From: Litoditis marina
Lineage: Eukaryota > Nematoda > Chromadorea > Rhabditida > Rhabditidae
Assembly: GCA_964036275.1 (NCBI GenBank)
Contig: OZ038439.1
Coordinates: 12,195,095 to 12,259,094, forward strand
Direction of reading: 5' to 3'
Length of the DNA: 64,000 nucleotides
Shown here: piece after piece, positions 10,034-22,700 of the stretch
How the letters are laid out: every line of letters starts with the position of its first letter
Numbering within the stretch: position 1 is the first letter of the stretch
Position numbers and translations under genes: made by a program
Notes under the pieces: generated by a model
Told to the model about the DNA's origin: nothing
The model's input: the letters and a program-made list of their open reading frames with translations, nothing else
Databases searched by the model: none

Positions 10034-13000
10034 ATGTTAAAACTCTCACCAAATTCATTTCTGTGTGGGTGTCTGGTTACCGCTGTCTTCTTTCTGTATT
10101 CATATTCTGGTTTTTACAGCTATAGCAAGTCTATTATTCCTCAACTGCTCACACTGCGGTAACGGTTGTTCATGGGTACATGTTTTACGGCACTCACATA
10201 ATAATTTTAGAATAGAATAGAATGTTTATTCGCGATTGAACACGTGTCTTTCCAAATTGGTATATGTTAACTACTGAATGTTTCGCAACGATACGTTTTC
10301 TGAGTGGAACATTCACTTTGCGCGCTGCTTAGAAACTAGCAGATGTGCAGTTATTCCTTCATTAACGAAAATGCACTCCTACAAATAGATGAATGTTTCA
10401 TTGATTTAAATTTTTTTTCAGATCTTTCCATGCTCAGTCGAATATAACATTGGATTCCATGTTCATCTACAAGGCCTATTATCACCGGGTGAACAACGAA
10501 ACTCGACTACGAGTTCTCACTATCAACAAGTGTATTCCCAAAACCCTAAGGTACACATCTCTACGTTGTCAACTGTGTTTAATAAGCGGAAGAAGTACTT
10601 GAATAGTAAAAAACAACTATAAACCATACATCGTTGTCAAATCTCAAGAGATCGTTATGATACTGTACATAAAACATTTCGAAGGTGATCCGTTGAGTTT
10701 GCTGCATTTACTATGCATACTGCGCTAACCGCATACCCAATTCCGATTGAATGCGGTGAAATAACCAATTTTCCGTATTTCAATTCTCATAATGAACCTT
10801 TCAAATGTTGTTTAGACATTTGAACCCCTCTTGTTGGAAGCAAAGTAGGAAAGGGATTAGAAAAAAGTAAAAGTAGGAACCACTGAATGTTTGGTTTTTT
10901 TCCAGGATAACTGCTACCCTGGGTGATTTCCCAGTGGTTTTCGGAATTCTTCCAACGGATAGTCGTTGCCCGTCTGGTTGGTCACCCGGCTGTAAACTAG
11001 TCTCCCATGTTTTAGATTCTGTTACTAGTATTCCTGATGACGTCATAAAAGATAAGGTACGTTACTTTGCTGCAAATCAAACTTAGGAACGGAAAGGAGA
11101 CTTTCTTAATACCATGTTTGTCGCATAACAACAACTTTACCTGCAAAACTAAACGTAGATTTTCACGTTGAAAAATCAAAGTAGATCACACTCGAAGCTT
11201 GAAAAACGTGGAAAGGGTGAAACAACAGAAAATTGCAAAAATGTCATAGTACACGGAAACTATTTCATGAAAATACATATATTCCACCAAATATCTGTAT
11301 TACAGGTCATATTTCCCACTAGAGCCAGCCAAGTGAAGGTCAACATTGGACGAGCTCCTCAACTAAGACACGGGTTGACAGTATGTGTACCGCCTATTTA
11401 CTGGTATGTTTCGGTCTTTCAATAACCTACTACGGGTTCCACTAGGGTTGTTAATCGAGTTCAAAATTTAGAATTTTCGAGTTTTCGAGTTTGGGCAAAA
11501 ACGAGTTTCGAGCTCGACTCGACTCGGAAATTTTCGATTTTTTTTTGTTTTTTTCGAGTCGAGTCGAGTTTCGAGTTTGACTTCAACAACCCTAGGTTCC
11601 ACCCTTTCAGTTTTGGCACAGTTGGTAAAAATGGTACAGGATACTCTAGTTGTAGTTTGGTCAGACATACGAATTGTTCGAATAATGTAAGCAGATTAGA
11701 CTGCGAACTAAAACGATGACAGACATAGATACAGATAAACTCTTCAACTGAACTTTGTTACCTGAACAGTTTTGTACTTTTTTCAATGAAGTGAATTATT
11801 ATTTTCGGTGCAATGTTGTATTATCACTAGTGCCTAGCGTAATTGTCTTAGTTGAGTAAGTCTGTTCCCGCCTCGCTACTAAGGATATAGAAACTTCATG
11901 AAACAATAATATGTAATCCCATTTAGTTTGTTTCCTCTTGTCACTGTGATCAATCTTTAGGTACACCGACTGGACCAAGTTAATACTTTTTATTGAGTGG
12001 TGGAAGCTTCAGGGAGCGTCTAAATTTTTCATTTATTATCATTCTAGTTCGAGATATGTCAAATCCGTATTCGATCACTATGTCGACGAGGTTTGTATTT
12101 TGATGACCAAAAATGAGCAAAACTTTATCAATACAATAAATTTCTTTTATATTTTCAAAAGGATGGTTGATTGGCGTATCAGTTAAGCGGTTTCGAACTC
12201 ATAAAGTTTGATGTTGGAGATTTTGAGTGCTACTGGTTCGTAATCATTTTTGAAGCAATTCTACTCTTCCATTCAGAAGTTCAGTCAATTAGCGAGGATC
12301 GCTAATTGAATTCGCCATTCATTCAGTTTCCCAAACACTGTTCAGAAAGACTTCATTTGAAGAGTATATTTCCAACGTATATTTCACGTTTCACGTGAAA
12401 CTTCTCGTATTATAGAACATCATTAGCTTGTGATCCCAATCTGCGTCTCCTCAAATATTAACTATTTCTCTGCTGCAAAATAGCGTACGAAACGAGAAAC
12501 GCAGGATGGCATAGAAGTCTCGGGATGTTCTAGCATACCTACTGCAGGGTATAGTGGAACTGATTCCCTGGCCGAAACTGCCATCCACCGAATCTTCTGA
12601 CTTTGATCCAAACAAATCGATATATCGATTGGAGCTCGCGGTGGCACACAATGACTGTTTGATGAGAATCGACACAACGTACGCGGTCAACCTGGATATT
12701 GATGAAATGTTGTGGACAAGGTGAGAGACACAGAGAAAAACAGGAAAAACAAGCAACTTGGAACATTCGTTTGAGTTTGTAGTGCACGTGTAGTTTGGCT
12801 AAAATCTTCGATCAATTTTGTCTGACTAAACAACGATAGTACGAAAATTGACACAACATACGGGCTAAACCTGGATGTCGATGAAATGTCTTCATTTCCC
12901 TGACAAAGACCAAAAGTTCAAGTCGATCGAGCGATGTGGAGCAAGCGGTCGTTGATTGTGTATAGTTCCCACCATTCCTACTGAGACTCCTACAGTATCC

Positions 13001-15244
13001 TTACAAACTTTCCAAAGGCTGTTGTAAAGCTGAAAATTCAGTTCATCAAAAATCCTCTCGTTTAATTACTGTACCTGAGAACGAGAATGAGGTGCCAAAA
13101 TCCTAAATCTTTCCGATCATAAGTGAGGGAGAAAAACAGTTTGGTAGTTTCGAAATCCTACTGTAGGAGCCTCAGTAGAAATGAAAAAGACTATAGCAGC
13201 AGATGAGAGAGTGTGTAGATCTGAGAGAGACAGATCAAGTAGGCTGCTCGCTAAATCTCGCCCCCACAAAACTTGCACAATGGAGCGAAAAAAAAACCCA
13301 GGAAGGTCGAGTGACTTTGAGCAGTTGTTTACGTTTGTATAGTCCCACTTACTCCCATCGAGACCTTGCTGGCGTGCCAAGAAAACTTACGGGTGATTTT
13401 TCACCATGGTGAGGTTTGTGGACGGTTGATGAGTTCTGTTACAGCATCAAAGTAACAACATCTGTGAGATGCTTCAAGTTGTTCAATGCAATGCTTCAAG
13501 TTGTTGTTTTCTTCATTCTGAAAACTCAATAAAGTACACACTTTTTGATAGTTTTCATGTTGTCTTCAACCCAGGAGGAATGTGTTCAACCCAAAAACCT
13601 CAATGATCAACATAAAATCGTTCCAGGGGAACTCCACTACTCGAGTTTGCGCACAAGACATTTGAATCGGACTCAAAACTTGGCAGTCTTTCGTTTCCTC
13701 ACCACATAATCGTCTACAATCCGTTATTGTCTCCTACGGATTTTGAATTCGATAAACTCGATTATTGCGGAGTAGTTGCAGCCAAGTACGCTCGGAAGTC
13801 GGGCCCACAGAAGGTGATTTCAAGATTTCAAGATTTATTCGTTCACATCATATTGTTGCAATAATATTATGGTGTTCCTATATCACTTTCCACAGATTTT
13901 TATTTCTGCGCATTTTCAAATTTTTTAAACTGTGGAAATCTCTCTCAACCTCTAGTTTTCTCCCTTTCTCATCCCCGTTTCACTTTAATCCCATTGATAC
14001 AGTTTTATATTCCTCCGTCTTCATCTCGCTGTCTAGCGTTCTCTTTTCTTCCATCTTTTAGTTTGCCTTTTTTTTCAACCTCTCATTTCCTCTTACACTT
14101 TAATATATCTCCATCGGTGTACTTTGCTATTTTCTTCCTTTCCTTCCTCTTAACGCGCTCTTTCTCTCTTTTTACGCTCTCCATATCTTTCTCTATGATT
14201 GTTTGAAGTTGTAACATTCATGTTTCAGATTATATTCCGAACTGAGAGTGTGCACCGTCTTTCGACGCATACTGTTATCGCATTCATGCCAGGAGGATGG
14301 AAGAAAAGAACGGTAGAAATTCTTATAATTATCGTTTATACTTCCGGCGGCGTTTTAGTTCTCCTAAAACGTTATAGATCTCCCGGTAACTATCTTGCAG
14401 AAACTGTTAAGATATCCGGTGAGCTTTCTCCGATTATATCATGATGAATCATGGATCTATCAAATATCATAAACCTCACTGAGATATACCGAAAAAATCC
14501 ACATTCTTGAACAGTCTGGCAATTCAGAGTAAACTTTGAAATCAAAAGTGAAGGTACTATTTTGCTATTACCTCTTCAGATTGTTTTCAGGTAGATCGGA
14601 AGAAGGGTGTTCTACTTCACAATAGGTATACTGACGCTAAGAGCAACACTACAAATCTAAAATCGGTAAATATACTTCCAAAAGGAATGGATCGAGAGAA
14701 GTTTAGGAAAAAGTTGGTGGAAATAAAGCATAAAATATTTCCGGACGGAGCAACATTCAACGAAAACACGCAGCTGGCTCTGGGAGAATGTATTTCGGCG
14801 TGAGTTTTTCTTAGGATTTTTTACATGATTGTAATGGTTACAGTTATTATTATTATTATTATTATTTTTTTAAATTATTATTATTAATATTATTATTATT
14901 AATATTGTGCATGACGTTAAACGCCAACCAACTATATAAGCCTCCCACGTGTTGTTTTATGCCGAAGTAATACGCCCGTCTAAAACGTATGGACCGAACT
15001 TCAGACTGTAAGAGAGTTCTTGACATGATAATTTTTGAATATGTGTTCTTTCTTCGATGTCGCGTTCTGTTTGATTTTATGTTCGTGAAAATATTTATAC
15101 TGTTACAGATGGAGGAAAACGCAGGGCAACTGCAAGAGTCCCGTGTTGGGATGTCGTGAGCAAATGATGGGATTGGAAGATTGGGTGGAAACGGAAGCTA
15201 GTGAAAACACGTACACAGTAGTCAACACTAAACTACTTTTGTAG
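10034..15244 (+). CDS. Glycosyltransferase family 92 (DUF23) protein, 10 exons, 473 aa
   Basis: Exons: 10034-10158, 10422-10550, 10906-11056, 11306-11403, 11961-12090, 12548-12720, 13627-13813, 14229-14312, 14591-14799, 15109-15244. All introns are GT..AG and phases join without a break (1422 bases). The product starts with a short cytoplasmic tail and a signal anchor (about residues 8-26), as in Golgi type II enzymes. Then come LTVCVPPIYWYTDWTKLILF (159-178), IEWWKLQGASKFFIYYHSS (179-197), LIPWPKLP (216-223), HNDCLMR (245-251) and the metal/nucleotide-sugar DxD motif NLDIDEM (259-265), all hallmarks of GT92 (Pfam PF01697). GT92 members that have been tested add galactose (C. elegans GALT-1, to core fucose of N-glycans); the substrate here is unknown. 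Introns hold a hAT-type MITE, a duplicated exon piece and an ATT microsatellite. All hallmark motifs are present, so the gene looks functional. Confidence 0.93.
10205..10262 (+). repeat. Dispersed repeat shared with 58452-58500 (in GT92 intron 1)
   Basis: TTAGAATAGAATAGAATGTT, then TATTCGCGATTGAACACGTG, are repeated near 58452 with a few changes, in the same orientation. Confidence 0.8.
11443..11594. mobile_element. hAT-type MITE (152 bp) in GT92 intron 4
   Basis: The element has terminal inverted repeats TAGGGTTGTT and AACAACCCTA. It is flanked on both sides by an exact 8-bp duplication GGTTCCAC (11435-11442 and 11595-11602). Eight-base target duplications with TAGGG/CAGGG ends are diagnostic of hAT elements. 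The interior is a run of CGAGTCGAGT and CGAGTTTTCGAG words in both orientations, so the whole element folds on itself. No transposase is encoded. Confidence 0.9.
12440..12507. repeat. GCGTCTC family repeat, copy 3 (GT92 intron 5)
   Basis: It starts CTGCGTCTCCTC, ends GAGAAACGCAGGATGGCAT, with CTATTTCTCTGCTGCAAAATAG between, matching the ends of 5885-5975. It ends about 40 bases before the acceptor of exon 6. Confidence 0.6.
12843..12893 (+). pseudogene. Duplicated DxD-encoding piece of GT92 exon 6, inside intron 6
   Basis: The exon 6 stretch at 12667-12711 (IDTTYAVNLDIDEM) has a diverged second copy that begins 120 bases downstream of exon 6, reading IDTTYGLNLDVDEM. It lies in intron 6 and has no obvious acceptor directly before it. 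After the motif it reads into a stop (SSFP then TGA). Both aspartates of the DxD are kept. It is either a relic of a tandem exon duplication or of a neighbouring GT92 paralogue. Confidence 0.8.
13117..13400. repeat. Dispersed repeat family in GT92 intron 6
   Basis: Words such as GAGAGAGTGTGTAGATC, AATCTCGCCCCCACAAA and ATCGAGACCTTGCTGGCGTG recur in varied form at 18650-18860 and 19610-19640. A related piece, GAGCAAGCGGTCGTTGATTG, lies at 12940-12960. The boundaries are uncertain. Confidence 0.5.
14841..14905. repeat. ATT/TTA trinucleotide microsatellite in GT92 intron 9
   Basis: Runs of TTATTATTATT, interrupted by TTTTTTAAA and TTAATA, fill this part of the intron between exons 9 and 10. Confidence 0.95.
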
Positions 15245-15990
15245 AAAAACTACGTTTTTATGTATGAAAATGCCTTTCATTCATAATTTACAATAACGTT
15301 AGCACAATACTTGTCAGTTATACCTTTAGTAATCAGACGAGTAAAAACACATAGACAGTAGTCACCACCGAACTGCTCTTGTAGAAATATTCCTTTTTGT
15401 AAGTGAACAAGAAGTGTTTTCTCCATAACTCACATAAAATATAACGTTTATATAGGAACAAATGATGTCTTTTGTCATAATTTGCAATGTGATTTGCACA
15501 ATACGTGTTTTATATACCTGTGGTACTCAGAGTGAAACTGTTTAGGTTTGCACGAGGCTTTTGAATACACTCAGGACCTCGTAGCACCCACTTCTACATT
15601 TTTGTGACGTTTTTGTTTGTTGATTGCGTGCTACTATAACATTTCGAAGAGTTAGTGGAGTATTGTCAAAATTTGTTCATCTGCGGTTTGTGTCTGTGTA
15701 ATAATATAAAGATAAACATTTATTTTTTATATTCATTTCAACTCTCACAGAGTAGCGAAATAAAAAAGGGAGAGTCTTTTCCTATACATCCATGCTCAAA
15801 TTGAATGGTCATTCACCCTACAAGTGTAGTAACTTTAACTACGCTGCCCATATTTTGTATGTCTAGAGTACGTCTTAAAAGTACATTGTATGTCTGTGTA
15901 GACAAGGTTGTTTCAAACATAGGACATACGCACTATACAAACACCTTTGCAACATGTAGCTGCAAAAGATAAGCAATATTGATTAACATT
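15245..15990. other. Intergenic between GT92 and the first MITE
   Basis: This 746-bp stretch holds a loose duplication downstream of the stop codon: GTACACAGTAGTCAACACTA before, and ATAGACAGTAGTCACCACCG at about 15350, each followed by a similar CTTTTGTAGAAA. No gene is seen. An AATAAA lies near 15760, far from the GT92 stop. Confidence 0.5.
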
Positions 15991-15998
15991 CATCATGT

Positions 15999-16119
15999 TA
16001 AAGAAGGACGATTATGCGGACCAATCTCGTGTCAACGGTCCTTTAAACTGCAATTGAAAAATGTATTGTAGTTCAAACGACTGAACCGTTGCGATTGCAC
16101 CACATAATCGTCCTTCTTT
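15999..16119. mobile_element. Palindromic MITE (AAGAAGGACGATTATG family), copy 1
   Basis: The ends are AAGAAGGACGATTATGCGG and its near complement CCACATAATCGTCCTTCTT, about 120 bp apart. Internal arms AACGGTCCTTTAAACTGCAA and a second GCGATT...AACCGTTGCG pair extend the inverted symmetry. Copies 2 and 3 are at 18165-18285 and 31164-31279. Confidence 0.88.
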
Positions 16120-16768
16120 GATGCGCAATTTGTTGCGGTAGTGACCAATTTAAGTTATGAATGATAAAAATTACGTAAACGTCAAATCTTTCAGTAAATA
16201 TGTGTCAATCACAAAGGGGGTCAACAGCGTGTCAACAGCGTAGGGAATGATTACAATTTTGTCCGTTCATTTATATTCTCAATAGATCTGTTTTCATTTC
16301 AATCACCAAAGATAATCTTCTAGTTCATTAATACTCTATCTATTTCGAATCATTTTCATTTCGTGAAGACCATTTCTGTGCCTAGGATCACAATCCACAC
16401 TTTTTGACGTTGCATGAAAATAGTGCTTATCGCTATTCTGAACTCTAATATCGCCCTGCATGACAATTCCCCCCGTCTTTCGCTAATACTTTTATCACAA
16501 CCTACTTTCATGATCTAGTATTCATTGCTTCATGTTGCATTATTGTGAAGCAATAATAATCAACGTCAACGTGGACACCATATGCTCTTCTAATTAATTT
16601 ATTCTAGCTACCTTCTAGTGTTGTTAAAGTCGAAATAGTTTTTTTGTTTTGAGCTCGATTATCAATCCCAGTACCTTCATCTAACGCAGTACGGAAATTC
16701 ACACATGTAGTTCTTCAGCTTTATAGTTATTTAACAACAAATAGAATCTAAAATCAATCGCTGTTCAG
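16120..16768. other. Upstream region of the OAC gene
   Basis: AT-rich sequence with no gene or repeat recognised. It probably contains the promoter of the acyltransferase gene, but no specific element can be named. Confidence 0.4.
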
Positions 16769-19700
16769 ATGTCCAGAGCGAAGCGCCAAGATCTGCAGGG
16801 GATTCGTGGATTTGCCATTTTGGCTGTTCTTTTGTTTCACTTTTACCCGAAACAGTTCCCAAATGGTTATATTGGAGTGGACCAGTGAGTGGCTTCTATT
16901 TGTTCGTTCAACTTGTTTATACATTTGATACAATTGTGTCCAATTGTCCCAATACTTCATTACAGTGTCCCATCGTCACATTGTCTCAAAGTCCCATTTC
17001 GATAACTGAGACACTGGACATTGGGAACAGGATATTTGAGAGATCAGATATCTGAATGAGATATTGGGATGTTGTAGTTGGACATGAGGACATTTAAATG
17101 GGACAATGGAACGAGGGGACATCGGCATGAGAGATTTAGAGAATCGAGCCCAGAGTCTGCCGAGTGTGTTTAGTTTATTTCCTCTTTTAGATGTATATTA
17201 AGGATTACCACATAAGACCTCGGCCATTAAGGAAACATTTAAAATTGCCACAACACGAAACGAAACGCGTAATGTTTTTGGAGGAGGTTAGTTCATTGAA
17301 AAATTTGAATAAAACAAATTCGAATGCATACTTTAGTAGTTCACCAGCTTGTGAAAAAAAGGTACACTTTTCAGGTTTTTCGTGCTCTCGGGATTTCTGA
17401 TTGCAATGGTTCTGAGTAAAGAAGACGCAATTGATACGGACTCAATCAAATCCTTCTATTACCGTAGAGTGAAAAGGATAATTCCTCTCTATTTATTTGT
17501 TATATTATTTATTCTGCTATCGCTGTTGTTCTTATTTCCTGACACAATTTTCGAGAAGAATTCGGATTCCGCGTGGGCGGCACTGCTTTTCGCCACAAAT
17601 TTGAGAGGAGACGACCCGGAAAAACAGTATTTGGCACTGGTGAGAACTTATAGAGTACATTAGATTATCACACTTGTTTTCATGGGGTTTTCATTCAACT
17701 TGACGACAATAAATTCAAAACAAAGTAAATGATTGATAAATTATACATTCCCCATTGTATTGGTTTTTTGTCAAAAGCATACAGATCAGTTGTACTCTAC
17801 CGTATGTTCATGAGAAGAAGTCAGTTTAGCACATTTTTTTTCTTTGTGTCGGAAAATGGTGCGTAGAGTTATACATAATTCTGTGGATGTTCCAAAATCC
17901 CTCACATACCATGTTACAGTTGTTATCGTAGTCCTCAGTGAATGTCTCAGTACATACTGATGTGTATTTCGATTGAACTACAACTCAGCTATGAACGACC
18001 CCCTTCGTTTTCAGTTGACCCTAGCAGAGGATGCGTTTGCTCACACTTGGTCGTTGGCCGTAGAGATGCAGTTCTATTTATTAGTTCCACTATTCTTCTA
18101 TATTCTTCGTCGTTTACCACCACAGTACAAGAGTTTCTTCATTGCGACCGTCGGTCAGTTCCATTAAAGAAGGACGATTATGTGGTCCAATCGCAACGGT
18201 TCAGTCCTTTAAACTGCAATACATTTTCCAATTGCAGTTTAAAGGACCGTTGACACGGGATTTGTCCACATAATCGTCCTGCTTTGAATAGGAATTACGC
18301 AGACTACTTGGGAGATGTGGAACTGGGCTCTGTATATAAGACGTTGCAATCTTAAAAGTTTTCGTTTTCAAAAATATATATGAAAACTCCCAAATACTGT
18401 ACATCACGACCGAAGTCAGTAGTGAAACCGAACATTGGTCAAAAAGTGCCCATTTCTCAGAGAATCTGCGAAGAAATTACCAATAACGTTTATTTTCATG
18501 AAATGTTTAGTGTTCGTTCAACTTGGCATGGATAAATTTAAAACAATGAAGATGCAAAGTTTATTTCGAGTGCTGGCTGAGGTTGCAGACTTTGTCCCTG
18601 GATCATTGAAGTATAGTCGCCATTTTCCCCATAAAGACAGCAGAGGCTTCGATTGATTGGGCGATGCGGGGCGAGCGGTCGTTGATTATTTGCCAGCGGC
18701 TGAGAGAGTGTGTAGATCAATGATACGCAGACTGGTTGGCCCCTCGCCGAACCCCGCCCCTTACAAATTCGATGGTACGGTGTCCACAACGGTTTCACAA
18801 ATTCTATATACCGTTCTTCGCTATCGTGACTTTCTGGTTAAAATTTGCTAGCGTGCCTCGTGTTCAAACTACAAGTTTTCTGTGGTTATCTCCTATAATT
18901 CGTTTCAGTCTCACTTTCTGGATACTATCACGCAACGGCTGATGAATATACGTCATTCAATAGCGTTTTTGCGCGTTTGTGGCAGTTTTTCAGCGGTAAG
19001 TTCATCAATACTATACTATTATGGATGAATGGCAACATCTCTTCCGTTAAACCCGGTTTTCAAAAAGATGTTTATGCAAATCGAAAATTCGAATTGGCTC
19101 CGAATTCGAAAACTTACGTTATTTTCTTTTCAATTAATTAAATAAATCCATTGACTTTTGCAAGTCTTGAAAAGTTTGTTGTTTTATTTCTATTTCGACA
19201 TCATCATGTTATTGTTTTCAAGGTATCTTTGCGTTTCTCACAACAGAAAATGTGAATAACTTGACGAAGAACAAAACCGTTGACATTGAACAAAACGGTC
19301 TTGTATCAGAAAAAGGTGAGTACAGTTTCTTCTTCATTAGTATTATGGGACACAGTTTTCACATTTCTCAAGTGGTGTTTTTCAAAAACCTTGTATTCTC
19401 AGTGATCCAAAATCTGTTCTCGCTCTCGTTGCATTTCCTGTTGCAGTGAGGTTGCATGACTTATTTCAATAAACATGATTTGGAGTAGGGTATTTTCAAA
19501 GACTGACTCACCAAAAACAAGTAGATCACATGAGATTTGGAACTTCTTCGAATTTGGAACTGTGACTAACGAGTTCAAACTACTACTGTATAATGTATAG
19601 GTTTTTTTATTCCCACTGAGACCTGTTGGCATCGTGCCAAGATTTCCGGATTACCATTTCTTACCCGAAACTTTGAAAATGTTTCTCACCTTCGTTTTGT

Positions 19701-22700
19701 GATATATGTTGAAAACTAATGATAGAAAATTACTTTTTTTTTCACGAAAAAGGTTTCGAAAAACTCATTGGCTTTATTGGCCCGCTGTCAAATTCTCGGT
19801 GGGAGTGCTCAGACAATTCCCAACCAATTGGCCAGGCAGTTTTGTAGCGGCCTCGGCGAGAAAGTGTGCGGGTAAGGGAGACGCAGATGTCTGCGGCCTC
19901 ATTGGCCTTCATGCTCACTCGCTTCTGTAGCTGGCCAATAATAAGAGTACGTTTCAGTGCCTCTTTCCGATCAAAAGTATACCACGATGCTGAGTTATGT
20001 AGTTGGTGCCTGCTGCCTGACAACAATTTTAATGTGTCTCTTTCCTATCAAAATTACCGATCTATTGTTGAGGTATGCTTTTTTTGAGCTAGCAAATCTC
20101 TTGTTATCCTTTTTTCGTATTCGGAGTGATTCAAATTGTTGTATCTCTCGTATCCAACTGCACGAGATGTGTATATCGCGTCATGCACTAAATTTCACAG
20201 AGAAACTGACGAACTTTGGAATGGGATCTCAGAAAAGTGGCTTTACAACAAGTTTGATTTCCCGGACAATCGCGCACAGCGCGAAGCGCTGCGTGTGAGT
20301 TGTGTTTGGTTTGGCCATTGCGCACCCATTTTCAGCTTTCAAACCACAAAAGTCTTCAAATAAAACCATTTTTCAAAATTTAAAGAAAGAGGGAGCTAGA
20401 TATCTATGAAATACATGTTGTGTGAGAAAATTAGAATAATAGGTCGAGTTTGAAAAACGTTATGAGTCCGTGTCGTTATGAAATTTTCCGTTGTCCCTCG
20501 TTCCTCGTCCCTCATCTCCCGTCCGGTGTCTGCATAGGTTTGAACAAACTGCTGAACCGAATTGACTAAAATTTGGCACACTTGTGTGAACCTAAAAGTT
20601 AGCTCAGTGACGAAAGTTTGGTGTTTTTAAGTTTTTTCTGGCGCTTGGCGCGCCGAAAGCTAGAAAATATGTGTTCCCATAAGTGAAATTGTCCTAATTT
20701 TCGCACAGTTGTCTTATTATTGGTTTTGAGCTGTGTCCCCAACTATTGTGCCATGACCGACACTTGGCGCCAAACGCGGGCGCCTATTGGCGCCAAATGA
20801 GAAAAAAAAACTTGCGAAGTACTGTTTTGACTGGTATTTTGCAGACAAGTATGAATTATGAATAAAGGAGGCTATAGAGGTTTGTTATTCACCATATTAC
20901 CAACGGCGCCAATTCTAGGCGCCAATTGGCGCCAAAATTAGAAATCGGGCTTTCCGATGAAAAATTGGCGTTTTCGAATTGACATCCCCATAGATAATGG
21001 GTCAGAAGGTTTTATCGCGGTCCACTCTGGGAAAAACTGTGCTCTCGTGCTATAAAAATGTTCGTCGTCCCACGTCTCCCGTCCGGTGTCCGCAGGCTTG
21101 AAAAAACCACTGAACCAAATTGGCTAAAATTTGGAACACATGCGTGAACCACGAATATAGCTCGGCGCCAGAATTTCGAAAAAACCGTTTGGAAAACTCG
21201 AAACTTCATCTAGATATCAGGATGTTTGATCGTCACCAATTTTTCAAAATTCTTCGTTAGTTCTAATCTAGGAGTGGTTTTCCAGAGTTTCGATAACCTT
21301 ACAAACTGTGGCAATGATGATGGCCGGATCTTGTGCTCAAAACATGTTGGTGTCGAATAAAGCAATCTGCTACTTGGGTGATATATCGTATGCCGTCTAT
21401 CTTGTACACTGGCCCATTTATTCTTATTGCAAGCAACATTCATCAGAACATAATTTTATAGGTAAGAGATATTGAACTTTGTCGAAATTGACCGAATTTT
21501 GTTCCGTATTTAAAGTCTTCAATTCTTTTTTATACGGAGAACTGCTGCACAGCCGAGTAGTAATAGCCGAAATACGAAAGAATGAAGATGGGGAACAAAA
21601 AAATGATAATTCGGTGTATACTTTTTACAAAGATGAGTGTAACGTTCTTCAAGACCAAGATCGAGTTGTCCAAAGAAATAGAACAGTAAGAGAGAAGAAA
21701 TGAGTTCAGTTAACTGAACATTGTTTGTATGTAGATCGTGCAAATCGAGAATATACTTTTTGTTTTAAAGGTTTTATTACAGTTTTATGTTCCGGATTTG
21801 TGTGTTCGATTGTTCTGGGAGTCTTGCTGACCGAAACCTATGAAAAATACTACTTGAAACTGAAGCGAAGTCGAATTTATCTGCTAATAGCTGTACTGTA
21901 TATTCTTTGTCTGTGCTTACTATTGCCAGACATAATTCGGGATTCAATCGATTCCGAATTCTCGATGGAATTTCCCACAAGAGAAAACATCACAAAAGGT
22001 ATATTTTTAGTACAATTGGATCAATACATAAATTACACGCATACATTATAACTTACATATACATGACTGGAGTGTTTTTGCAATTCATATGCCTAGATAA
22101 TGAAAATTAATTTTTTGTTACATTACGCTGTGTCAGTGAAAAGAATCGATGTCAGCTCGAAGATTGAATTACAACTTTATTTCAGAAGAAGCCATCAAAT
22201 TGAACCGCGAAATAGAAATGAAGGAGATAGTCACTCTAAACGTGAAAAATTGTAGAAGTCCTATTTCCAACAAGACAGTCATTTTGAAGGAGTTTTGCGA
22301 ATTCGACGTAAGTATCTTTTCTGAAAATTCACATTTTGTATTACGGAAACTTTCCAAAAGAACCACAATGCATGCACTAAAGTCGGAAATAAGAACAGAA
22401 TTGATAATATTATATTTGGTTGTATTGTTCTAGGAAGTGCGGAATGGAACTAAGAAAATGATGATTCTTGGAAACAGCTATGCTGCAAATATTGCGAATA
22501 CAATTTATGAAAACTGCAAGACCAAGGCATCCCGATTAACGATGTATGCTGCAAAAGGTGAGTCACTAGTACTTTTTGTATACATTTCAAAACGAGAATA
22601 TTCATGTCTTCAGTTGTATTTCCTAAACGTGGGTTTATTTTTGTGTTGATTCATATTTATTTCCGTTTTCATGCGTTCATACCCAGTTTTATATGATTAC

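Noticed and set aside
20268..20320. Helitron 3' end (hairpin plus CTRR) at the GGCGCC repeat terminus
   Set aside because: A GC-rich palindrome is present, but I could not find the CTRRT end or an AT insertion site in either copy.
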